The notes under the pieces were generated by a model that was not told where the DNA came from, did not search any database, and was given only the letters and a program-made list of their open reading frames with translations. From the NCBI GenBank assembly GCA_014239005.1, contig JABAAA010000084.1, positions 1-5,946 on the forward strand: a DNA stretch of 5,946 bases. Direction: 5' to 3'. Of the stretch, positions 1 through 5,378 are shown piece by piece (the stretch's first letter is position 1; each line of letters begins with the position of its first letter). This DNA is from Alphaproteobacteria bacterium (lineage in GTDB: Bacteria; Pseudomonadota; Alphaproteobacteria; JABAAW01). A program made the position numbers and the translations under genes.

Positions 1-281
1 TTGTCCTTAACCGTGCTGTCGCTGTTGTGGATGTCGTGACCGCTTTCGCCCAGCATTCTTTTCAGGTCAGGCAAGTAGTGTTGAGGAACATTTTTTTGTT
101 CGAGCCAGCGCGCCGTCGTGTTCTTATGCAATCCAATATAACGCGCGATCGAATCCAAAGTGTGAATTTTTCGCGCTCGATTAAAACAATCTAACGTTTC
201 GTGATGCGTCCAATTTCTACCCGCATCCTCAAGGTTGGGAAATACAGATTGCCTGCTTGGCATGGATATTCTTTTCAACAT
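1..281 (-). CDS. HTH-containing protein downstream of a DNA methyltransferase, partial (possible restriction partner)
   Basis: Read on the minus strand, the frame is open from an ATG at 281 (or a second ATG at 263) to the window edge, about 93 or 87 codons; the rest lies outside. Residues about 36-70, counted from the ATG at 263, form a helix-turn-helix: LDSIARYIGLHKNTTARWLE followed by a short linker and an LPDLKRMLG helix, the shape of a DNA-binding domain that spaces an effector domain. The ATG at 281 overlaps the methyltransferase stop as ATGTTGA, so the two are probably translationally coupled. Neither start has a clear Shine-Dalgarno. In restriction-modification loci the gene directly after the methylase is often the endonuclease or a controller, and both can carry such an HTH. 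I cannot see any catalytic domain, so the restriction role is an inference from position. A plain transcriptional regulator is the main alternative. Confidence 0.6.
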   Translation of the reverse strand, partial: MLKRISMPSRQSVFPNLEDAGRNWTHHETLDCFNRARKIHTLDSIARYIGLHKNTTARWLEQKNVPQHYLPDLKRMLGESGHDIHNSDSTVKD

Positions 282-1177
282 GTTCGATTCAAAGACGAAC
301 AAGAAAAATCGTTGTAGAGCTCCTTGTACTCTTGGACAACATCGCCCTTGCGAAAACCAGGTGTGCTGGTCGTGTGCCTCATCGCCAACGCGCCGTAGTC
401 GATTTTACGAAGGTTCTCCAAAAACTTCTCCCCCTTCGCCTTAAACAAGATCCATTGCTTGTGCTTTTCACAACGGTCCGCCTTCTCTTCTTTTCTTCCG
501 TAATCCTGATATCCCTGACACGGCACGGCAAAATCAAATTCCTTATCAAAAACTTTCAAAGCATCCTTCGTGTTGTTATACTGATGCATCTCAAAATCAG
601 GATGCGCGATGGCAGGAGCTTTCAACAGACGCCCATCCTTCCTCCTCGTAGGTAGCCTCGTCCATACCTGAAACTCCGTGCGCACATAATAGACAGATTT
701 TTCCTCTGTGCGAAAAGAATCGGGCGGCAGCATCTTACCGTAGATCCATTTCACCTCCTCAGGCATCTGCTTGTGGATAAAGTACTTGCGAAAAATGACG
801 GGAACAATAAAAGCCACCGTGTCCGCCACCTCGAAAGCCCGTTGGAAAAATCGCACCGCCAACTTGCCGCGCTTGCCAAACGGAGGGTTGCCCACAGCAA
901 CGGTACTCTTCTCCGCAGAAGGCAATCGATACCTCTCCTCAAGAAAATCCCACTGCTCGACTTCGGGATGCCTCGGCGCGATGTCCAAGCCTTTCCTGCG
1001 CCCTTCAGGGAGCAGGTCGTAAAACACGCCGTCACCCGCGCTCGGCTCGACAAAGAACGGCGCCTTTCCCAACGCCTTGCCCAAAAGTCCCTTTTGCAAC
1101 AGAGGACACAGCGCCCGCCAGCACTCGCGTGCAACCTCGTGCTGCGTGTAGAACTGATCCAGCTTGTCCTGAGGCAT
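275..1177 (-). CDS. NPPF-type (N6-adenine) DNA methyltransferase
   Basis: A SAM-dependent DNA methyltransferase of 300 residues. Motif I, the SAM-binding loop, is VEPSAGDGVF (PSAGDG at residues 45-50). An acidic residue follows in GLDIAP (about 65) and another in QWDFL (about 76). The catalytic motif IV is GNPPFG at about 96-101; NPPF is the form used by exocyclic-amino adenine methylases. Motif I precedes IV and a long C-terminal part (about 180-290) is left for target recognition, as in gamma-class enzymes. The N-terminal DQFYTQHEVA and C-terminal STPGFRKGDVVQEY are, as I recall the family, typical of small R-M-associated methylases. I chose the ATG at 1177 because GGGAG lies six bases upstream; a GTG at 1195 would add six residues but has no ribosome-binding site. 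The next gene overlaps the stop, suggesting an operon. It probably protects host DNA from a partner nuclease; an orphan methylase is possible. Confidence 0.85.
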   Translation of the reverse strand: MPQDKLDQFYTQHEVARECWRALCPLLQKGLLGKALGKAPFFVEPSAGDGVFYDLLPEGRRKGLDIAPRHPEVEQWDFLEERYRLPSAEKSTVAVGNPPFGKRGKLAVRFFQRAFEVADTVAFIVPVIFRKYFIHKQMPEEVKWIYGKMLPPDSFRTEEKSVYYVRTEFQVWTRLPTRRKDGRLLKAPAIAHPDFEMHQYNNTKDALKVFDKEFDFAVPCQGYQDYGRKEEKADRCEKHKQWILFKAKGEKFLENLRKIDYGALAMRHTTSTPGFRKGDVVQEYKELYNDFSCSSLNRTC

Positions 1178-1210
1178 CCTCTTCTCCCTATCCACGCCAT
1201 ATGGTCAGAA

Positions 1211-1249
1211 ACACGCTTCTCAAACGTGCTTGCCAAACACGCTTGCCAT
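1211..1249. repeat. Three tandem 13-bp imperfect repeats upstream of the methyltransferase
   Basis: The units are ACACGCTTCTCAA (1211-1223), ACGTGCTTGCCAA (1224-1236) and ACACGCTTGCCAT (1237-1249). They lie 34-72 bases upstream of the methyltransferase ATG, in the divergent gap toward tRNA-fMet. A small inverted repeat, CTTGC (1242-1246) with GCAAG (1256-1260), overlaps the third unit. The 13-bp period rules out simple in-frame coding repeats. Iterated sites of this kind could be operators for the R-M module, but no regulator is demonstrated. Confidence 0.55.
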
Positions 1250-1309
1250 CATCTAGCAAGAACGATGGATTCTCGTCAAGGAAAACCTCTGCCTCTCTCT
1301 CGCTTGCGC

Positions 1310-1338
1310 TTGACAGAGCGCGGCGCGCGGGCTAGAGT
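1310..1338 (+). promoter_or_regulatory. Sigma70-type promoter of tRNA-fMet
   Basis: A perfect -35 box TTGACA (1310-1315) is separated by 17 bp from TAGAGT (1333-1338), a 4/6 match to TATAAT. Standard spacing puts the transcription start at about 1345, the first base of the mature tRNA or within a few bases of it. The -35 box sits in a GCGCTTGACAGAGCG context that resembles the hairpin repeats at 4881 and 5390. Confidence 0.7.
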
Positions 1339-1344
1339 CCGTGT

Positions 1345-1418
<74 letters not shown>

Positions 1419-1452
1419 CCCCTTCTTGTATTTTCCTGTCCTCTGCCTTGTC

Positions 1453-2601
1453 ATGTCCTCCGCTTTACCAAAAACGATGGCAGGCGTGTTGCTGACAGGA
1501 CACGGCGGACTCGACAAGCTCGAGTATCGAACAGACCTTCCCGTTCCTCAACCTCGCGTCGGCGAAGTTCTCGTCAAGCTGTCGGCGGCTGCCATCAACA
1601 ATACCGACATCAACACGCGCAGCGGCTGGTACGATTCCGCAGTGACCGTCGCAACCTCGCAAGGCGCAGAACAGGGATTCGCCCAAGGATTCACCCAGGG
1701 ATTCACAAAAACGAGCGACGAACGAACCTTTGGCAACAGCGGCGAGCGCCGTACTTGGTCTGGCTCTTCCTTGTCTTTTCCGTTAGTTCAGGGTGCGGAC
1801 GGTTGTGGCGTTGTGGTTTCTCTCGGCGAGGGCGTTTCGGAAGAACTGTTGGACAAGCGCGTCGTGTTGAACGCGATGCAAGACGCGGGAGAATGGATCT
1901 GTCATTGTCTGGGCTCTGAGATGGACGGCTGTTACGCGCAATACGTGCGTGTGAAATCGAGCGAGGTGTATCCGAGCACCTCGAAGCTTTCGGATGCAGA
2001 GCTCGCAGCGATTCCTTGCGCCTATTCGACGGCAGAAGGGTTGGTGCAACGTTCGGGGGTGATTCGCGGCGAGAAGGTTCTTGTCACCGGCGCGTCAGGG
2101 GGCGTGGGGCTGGCGGCGGTGCAGCTCGCTACGTTGCGCGGCGCGGAGGTGACTGGTCTTGTTGGCAAGGGGAAGGGGCAGTTGGTGAGCGAAAACGGCG
2201 CGGCGAGATTTGTCGAGCGACAACTTCCTTTGCGCGAAAGTATGGAGGAGGAATCGATTGATGTGGTGATCGATCTTGTGGGAGGTAGTGTGACGACGGA
2301 CGGGGATTGGTCGGATGTCATGTGGGTGTTGCGACGTGGCGGTCGTTATGCGGTATCGGGCGCGATTGCAGGGCCGATCGTTTCGTTGGATTTGCGTCAG
2401 TTATATTTGAAGGATTTAACCTTTTTGGGTTGTACGTATCAAGGTCGCGAAATTTTTCCGAAGTTGATGGAGTATGTAGAGCGCGGTCAGGTGAAGCCTG
2501 TTGTGGCGAAGCAGTTTCCGTTGGAGGAGATTCACGAGGCGCAGCGTGCTTTTTTGAGAAAGGATTTTGTGGGCAAGATCGTCCTGATTCCGCCGAAGTA
2601 G
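1453..2601 (+). CDS. Zinc-less MDR oxidoreductase (quinone reductase / alcohol dehydrogenase-like)
   Basis: A medium-chain dehydrogenase/reductase of 382 residues from the ATG at 1453; an ATG at 1477 would give 374 and is closer to the usual family start. The GroES-like N-terminal domain holds VLLTGHGGLDKLEYR and the signature AAINNTDINTR..GWY. The NAD(P)H Rossmann loop is VTGASGGVGLAAVQLA at about 212-226. I see no GHE zinc motif, so it is probably a quinone-reductase-type NADPH oxidoreductase; the substrate cannot be read. Odd points: residues about 71-102 form an insert containing three QGF repeats where relatives, as I recall them, are shorter; and codon use changes from C-ending in the first half to G/T-ending in the second. 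Neither start has a recognisable ribosome-binding site. It begins 34 bases after tRNA-fMet with no terminator between, so it is probably read from the tRNA promoter. rmuC ends 60 bases downstream on the other strand, with no clear terminator in the gap. Confidence 0.88.
   Translation: MSSALPKTMAGVLLTGHGGLDKLEYRTDLPVPQPRVGEVLVKLSAAAINNTDINTRSGWYDSAVTVATSQGAEQGFAQGFTQGFTKTSDERTFGNSGERRTWSGSSLSFPLVQGADGCGVVVSLGEGVSEELLDKRVVLNAMQDAGEWICHCLGSEMDGCYAQYVRVKSSEVYPSTSKLSDAELAAIPCAYSTAEGLVQRSGVIRGEKVLVTGASGGVGLAAVQLATLRGAEVTGLVGKGKGQLVSENGAARFVERQLPLRESMEEESIDVVIDLVGGSVTTDGDWSDVMWVLRRGGRYAVSGAIAGPIVSLDLRQLYLKDLTFLGCTYQGREIFPKLMEYVERGQVKPVVAKQFPLEEIHEAQRAFLRKDFVGKIVLIPPK
1672..1707 (+). repeat. Three 12-bp tandem repeats encoding QGF(A/T)
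   Basis: The units are CAGGGATTCGCC, CAAGGATTCACC and CAGGGATTCACA, in frame inside the oxidoreductase gene. They encode QGFA-QGFT-QGFT. Each copy differs from its neighbour at one to three bases, so the expansion is not brand new. It lies in the insert between the substrate-side GWY motif and the LSFPLVQGAD motif. Confidence 0.85.
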
Positions 2602-2661
2602 AGGAGCTTGTTGTTTCGGGGTATCATTTTTAGGGAATAATGTGTTTGTGATTCGATATAA

Positions 2662-3726
2662 TTACTCTTCTTCAGCGCTCTGATATTTTAAAGTCTTTGT
2701 GCTTTTGACACCCAGCTCTTTAAGCTTGTTCGTTCTATCCAAAATGTTTCCTCTGCCGCTGGATAGTTTTTTCATCGCTGCGTCATAAGTGTTTTGCACG
2801 CCACCCAGTTGTTGCCCGTGTTTCTCCATATCTTCGACAAAGGACGCGATCTTGTCGTACAATGCGCCTCCTTCTTTTGCAATGTCCTCTGCGTGCTTGT
2901 TTTGTCGCTCGGTACGCCAAGTCTGGTAGATGGTTTGCAACGCCAACAGCAAGGTCGTCGGAGAGACTATCATAATTTTTCTTTCCAAAGCATAGGTAAG
3001 CAAAGACTTGTCCTTCTCAAGTGCTAACAACAATGCCGATTCGATAGGAACAAACATCAAGACAAAATCGAGATTCCTCGTCTCGCCCAATCTGGCATAG
3101 TCTTTCTCGCCCAACTCTTTGACGCGCAACTTCATGCTTTGCAAAAAATCTCGTAACGCATCCTGTTTTTCTTCTGCCTGCTCGCTACTGACGTGTCGTT
3201 CGTAATCGACCAAAGGCGTTTTGGCATCGATAAAAACAGCGCGCTCGCCCGGCAAGAAGACGACGGCATCAGGACGGGAGCGTTCTCCGCTTTCTCTGTC
3301 CGTGTAGTTGGCTTGCAACTGGTACTCTTCTCCTTCGCGCAACCCGGAGCTTTCCAACGCCTTGCCGAGCTGCATCTCGCCCCATTTTCCTCTTGTTTGC
3401 GGCTCGCCCTTGAGCGCTTTGGTCAGATTTTCAGCTTGCTGCGAGACTTGCCGATAGCCCTCGTTCATCTGTTGCAACTGTCCTTTCAGGTCGGTCTGCG
3501 AGCGCGACGAATCTCTCACATCACGCGAGAGCCCTTCTATCTGCACGCGGAAGGGTTGGAGCATGGCATCGATGCGTTCTCGGCTTGTTTCTGACAATCG
3601 TTGTTCGGTCTGTTCGATGAGCTGTGAGGCACTTTTTTCACCGCGTGCACGTGCGCGCATCCATCCAACGGCGAGTCCGAGCGCGAAGACGCCGACAGCC
3701 GCAAAGAGGTAGAGGAGTATCTCCAT
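2662..3726 (-). CDS. rmuC: DNA recombination protein RmuC homolog
   Basis: A 354-residue RmuC-family protein. Residues 1-22 form a hydrophobic N-terminal membrane segment ending in GWMRARAR, so the rest is held at the inner face of the membrane. Residues about 30-110 are charged and Gln-rich, a likely coiled coil. The conserved core follows: RGKWGEMQLGKALE (112-125), then SRPDAVVFLPGERAVFIDAK (150-169), which matches a PD-(D/E)xK nuclease fold, FVPIESALLLAL (225-236), and IVSPTTLLLALQTI. RmuC limits inversions between short inverted repeats in E. coli; its biochemical activity is inferred from the fold. I chose the ATG at 3726, where the membrane segment begins. An ATG at 3735 and a TTG at 3762 are in frame but none has a Shine-Dalgarno, and a candidate promoter overlaps the upstream starts. 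It is divergent from the homocysteine methyltransferase and convergent with the oxidoreductase. Confidence 0.95.
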   Translation of the reverse strand: MEILLYLFAAVGVFALGLAVGWMRARARGEKSASQLIEQTEQRLSETSRERIDAMLQPFRVQIEGLSRDVRDSSRSQTDLKGQLQQMNEGYRQVSQQAENLTKALKGEPQTRGKWGEMQLGKALESSGLREGEEYQLQANYTDRESGERSRPDAVVFLPGERAVFIDAKTPLVDYERHVSSEQAEEKQDALRDFLQSMKLRVKELGEKDYARLGETRNLDFVLMFVPIESALLLALEKDKSLLTYALERKIMIVSPTTLLLALQTIYQTWRTERQNKHAEDIAKEGGALYDKIASFVEDMEKHGQQLGGVQNTYDAAMKKLSSGRGNILDRTNKLKELGVKSTKTLKYQSAEEE

Positions 3727-3733
3727 GGGTTGC

Positions 3734-3762
3734 ATTGTTATCGTGCGTCGTTTTTTTGTCAA
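3734..3762 (-). promoter_or_regulatory. Candidate rmuC promoter giving a nearly leaderless mRNA
   Basis: On the minus strand TTGACA (3762-3757) is followed after 17 bp by AACAAT (3739-3734), a 4/6 match to the -10 box. The expected start is near 3727, one base before the ATG at 3726. The absence of any ribosome-binding site before that ATG agrees with leaderless translation. The -10 match is modest and the site is not tested. Confidence 0.45.
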
Positions 3763-3824
3763 CGGGTTCTTGTCGCTGTTTTTCTTTGGACGGGGAGGGA
3801 TGAGTTGGTTAAGATGGGTATCTT

Positions 3825-4871
3825 ATGGTTTCGGGCTTGCCTTTGTTGTTGCGTCGTCGATGGAGGGATCGAGGGTATTTGCTTGCGGACGGGGCGATGG
3901 GAACGCGGTTGATGACGGCGGGGTTGGCGGAGGGTGCTTTGCCTGAACGATGGAACAGAGACCGCGCTGCGGATGTTGTTGCGATTCATCGTTCGTATAT
4001 GGATGCGGGGAGTGACATTGTGCTGACGAATTCGTTCGGGGGAAATCGCGCTCGGCTTGCGATGCACGGGGCGGAGGGGGAGTTGGAAGAATTGAATGTG
4101 GCGGCGGTGCGTTGTGTGATGCGAGCGAAGGAGGATAGCGGGAGGGAGGTTGTGGTAGCGGGTTCGATGGGTCCTACGGGGGAGTTGTTGTATCCGTTGG
4201 GGAAGTTGTCGGAGGGGGATATGGAGGAGATGTATGACGAGCAAGCTTGTGCCTTGGCTAAGGGGGGAGCGGATCTGTTGTGGATTGAGACGCAATCGGA
4301 TTTGAAAGAGATGGGTTGTGCGATGCGAGCTGCGGGAAAGGTGGGGTTGCCGTACAGCGTGACGGGATCGTTTGACACGGCGGGAAGTACGATGATGGGG
4401 GTATCTCCTGAGAAATTGGTAGATTTTTGTTTGGATATTAAAAGGAGCAGTATTGGAGGTATGTTTTGGGGGATGGGGTTGAATTGCGGGTTAGGTGCGA
4501 GTGACACTTTGTTGTCGTTGCGGAGGTTGATAAAGAAGTTGGAAGATGTCGGTAATCGTGATGCTCTGGCGGTGATTGTGAAGGGAAATTGTGGTGTTCC
4601 GCAGTGGCGGGATGGTGCGTTTCGCTATAGCGGGAGCGAGGAGTTGATGGGCGAGTATGCAATATTGGCGAGGAGGTTAGGTGCGGATGTTGTAGGATTG
4701 TGTTGTGGATCTGGTGGGGAACATATGAAGACGATGGGGGAGCGGTTGGCGGGGGGGATAGGGGATGATTCTGTGCCAAGCGAGGAGGAGATTGAGCGAA
4801 TTGTGGGAAAGGCGGAGGGGGCTAAGGGGGGAGAGCAGAAGGAGCGGCGGCGGAAGAGGCGCGAGAAGTAG
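3825..4871 (+). CDS. Betaine-type homocysteine S-methyltransferase
   Basis: A cytoplasmic zinc enzyme that transfers a methyl group to homocysteine to make methionine; the donor is betaine in close relatives of this type, though S-methylmethionine cannot be excluded. The 348 residues form the usual homocysteine-methylase barrel: LLADGAMGT (19-27), LTNSFGGNRARL (67-78), VAGSMGPTGEL (111-121), LWIETQSD (152-159), SFDTAGSTMMGV (182-193). Zinc ligands are Cys221 in GLNCGLGASD and Cys293/Cys294 in GLCCGSG, where the third position is intact although the usual GGCCG is changed. The ATG at 3825 is the only reasonable start because a TAA lies five codons upstream; no strong ribosome-binding site is seen. 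The last 20 or so residues (GEQKERRRKRREK) are a highly charged tail beyond the catalytic domain. The coding strand is extremely G-rich. Two terminators follow at 4940-5019. Divergent from rmuC. Confidence 0.93.
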   Translation: MVSGLPLLLRRRWRDRGYLLADGAMGTRLMTAGLAEGALPERWNRDRAADVVAIHRSYMDAGSDIVLTNSFGGNRARLAMHGAEGELEELNVAAVRCVMRAKEDSGREVVVAGSMGPTGELLYPLGKLSEGDMEEMYDEQACALAKGGADLLWIETQSDLKEMGCAMRAAGKVGLPYSVTGSFDTAGSTMMGVSPEKLVDFCLDIKRSSIGGMFWGMGLNCGLGASDTLLSLRRLIKKLEDVGNRDALAVIVKGNCGVPQWRDGAFRYSGSEELMGEYAILARRLGADVVGLCCGSGGEHMKTMGERLAGGIGDDSVPSEEEIERIVGKAEGAKGGEQKERRRKRREK

Positions 4872-4880
4872 GGGTGTCTA

Positions 4881-4902
4881 TCTCTGCTCGCGCTTGCAGA
4901 GA
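4881..4902. repeat. Short hairpin repeat, copy 1
   Basis: TCTCTGC (4881-4887) and GCAGAGA (4896-4902) form a 7-bp stem with an 8-base loop TCGCGCTT, ten bases after the methyltransferase stop. The same arms and loop recur inside the larger hairpin at 5390-5443. No T-run follows, so this is not itself a terminator. Confidence 0.65.
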
Positions 4903-4939
4903 CAGAGCGGGCGTGACAACCTGAAGGATTGTGCGCGTT

Positions 4940-4974
4940 CTGTGCGCGAGCGAAGGGAGGCGCACAGCCTTTTT
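4940..4974 (+). terminator. Intrinsic terminator 1 of the homocysteine methyltransferase gene
   Basis: CTGTGCGC (4940-4947) pairs perfectly with GCGCACAG (4960-4967) around a 12-base loop, followed by CC and five T (4970-4974). It faces the plus strand and lies about 70 bases after the upstream stop codon. Confidence 0.7.
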
Positions 4975-4979
4975 CTTAC

Positions 4980-5019
4980 CCGTAGCGCGTTTTGCAAAAA
5001 CGCACTACGGTATTTTTTT
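4980..5019 (+). terminator. Intrinsic terminator 2, tandem with the first
   Basis: CCGTAG (4980-4985) pairs with CTACGG (5005-5010) and GCGTTTT (4987-4993) with AAAACGC (4997-5003), with one C:A mismatch between the two helices and a 3-base loop. TATTTTTTT follows (5011-5019). This is the strongest terminator in the window. It isolates the methyltransferase from the promoter that starts at 5021. Confidence 0.9.
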
Positions 5020-5020
5020 G

Positions 5021-5049
5021 TTGATAATATCAAATAAATTTCTTATTAT
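5021..5049 (+). promoter_or_regulatory. Promoter for the 50-codon gene
   Basis: TTGATA (5021-5026, 5/6) is followed after 17 bp by TATTAT (5044-5049, 5/6); a perfect TATAAT overlaps at 5047-5052 with less ideal spacing. The start would be near 5056, giving a leader of about 65 bases. It begins directly after the T-run of the preceding terminator, so the small gene is an independent transcription unit. Confidence 0.65.
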
Positions 5050-5084
5050 AATGTCTTCATCGATTCGAAAAGAGAGTCGGAATA

Positions 5085-5098
5085 AAACATACATGTTT
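5085..5098. other. Palindrome in the leader of the small gene
   Basis: AAACAT and ATGTTT flank two bases, a 14-bp inverted repeat 22 bases upstream of the ATG at 5121. The 2-base spacer is too short for a stable RNA loop, so it would more plausibly be a DNA operator. In an AT-rich leader it could also be chance. Confidence 0.3.
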
Positions 5099-5105
5099 AA
5101 CAAAA

Positions 5106-5112
5106 AAGGAGG
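5106..5112 (+). promoter_or_regulatory. Consensus ribosome-binding site
   Basis: AAGGAGG, a complete anti-16S match, lies eight bases before the ATG at 5121. It is by far the best Shine-Dalgarno in the window, and the larger plus-strand genes have none this good. It is the main evidence that the short ORF is translated. Confidence 0.85.
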
Positions 5113-5120
5113 TTATATAC

Positions 5121-5273
5121 ATGGAAATTATTTTTATTAAAATTGTCTTAAAGTGCGATCACGCGAAATGGCTCGGTTTTTTGTTTGGGATGCTATTGTT
5201 TGGGAAACTTTATTTAATTTTAGATATATTCAATGTTGTCTTCGAGATTCTTAAACTCTTGTTACTCTTATAA
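5121..5273 (+). CDS. Small hydrophobic protein, 50 residues, unknown function
   Basis: The frame opens with ATG GAA ATT ATT and closes with TAA at 5271-5273. I do not recognise the peptide. Residues 1-16 are mixed and basic (MEIIFIKIVLKCDHAK). Residues 17-34 (WLGFLFGMLLFGKLYLIL) would span a membrane with one Lys in it. Residues 36-50 are also hydrophobic and end in five leucines. It has no cleavable signal peptide and one Cys (12). Translation is supported by the consensus AAGGAGG and by its own promoter after a terminator. The gene is much more AT-rich than its surroundings, as is its leader. A membrane-inserting peptide is the safest description. Small hydrophobic ORFs with strong ribosome-binding sites include type I toxins and small regulators of membrane complexes; I see no evident antisense RNA, so neither can be claimed. 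Confidence 0.65.
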   Translation: MEIIFIKIVLKCDHAKWLGFLFGMLLFGKLYLILDIFNVVFEILKLLLLL

Positions 5274-5280
5274 TTATTGC

Positions 5281-5300
5281 CGTCCTTTTTTCCTAGGACG
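5281..5300. repeat. Inverted repeat after the small gene
   Basis: CGTCCT (5281-5286) and AGGACG (5295-5300) flank an 8-base T-rich loop, seven bases after the small gene's stop. There is no T-run on the 3' side, so if it ends the transcript it does so weakly, or it acts as a 3' stabilising hairpin. Confidence 0.4.
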
Positions 5301-5347
5301 AGGTAGAACAGAATCGCTGTCACGCGTAACCTTTCGAGTTGTCGCAC

Positions 5348-5372
5348 TCGCGCGCGGCTTGTTTTCGCGCGA
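5348..5372. repeat. GC-rich inverted repeat in the intergenic region
   Basis: TCGCGCG (5348-5354) pairs with CGCGCGA (5366-5372) around an 11-base loop. No T-run follows on either strand. The stretch 5301-5378 otherwise shows no gene or site that I can support. Confidence 0.4.
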
Positions 5373-5378
5373 AGCTGG

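Noticed and set aside
3786..3815. Possible plus-strand promoter TTGGAC with TAAGAT 18 bp later, before the homocysteine methyltransferase
   Set aside because: The -35 matches only three positions and the spacing is not ideal. A promoter must exist in the gap 3763-3824, but I cannot place it with confidence.
3800..3946. ATG at 3800 preceded by GGGAGGG, with a signal-peptide-like N-terminus (MSWLRWVSYGFGLAFVVASS)
   Set aside because: The purine run touches the ATG with no spacing, and the frame overlaps the start of the homocysteine methyltransferase in another frame and ends soon after.
4918..4927. AACCTGAAGG, also present in the anticodon arm of tRNA-fMet at 1382-1391, as a possible attachment-site remnant
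   Set aside because: A 10-base match alone is weak, it does not reach the 3' end of the tRNA used by integrases, and no integrase is present.
4931..5140. Plus-strand frame of 69 codons covering both terminators and the small gene's leader
   Set aside because: It runs through two strong terminators and a promoter and has no ribosome-binding site; the better-supported ORF starts at 5121 in another frame.
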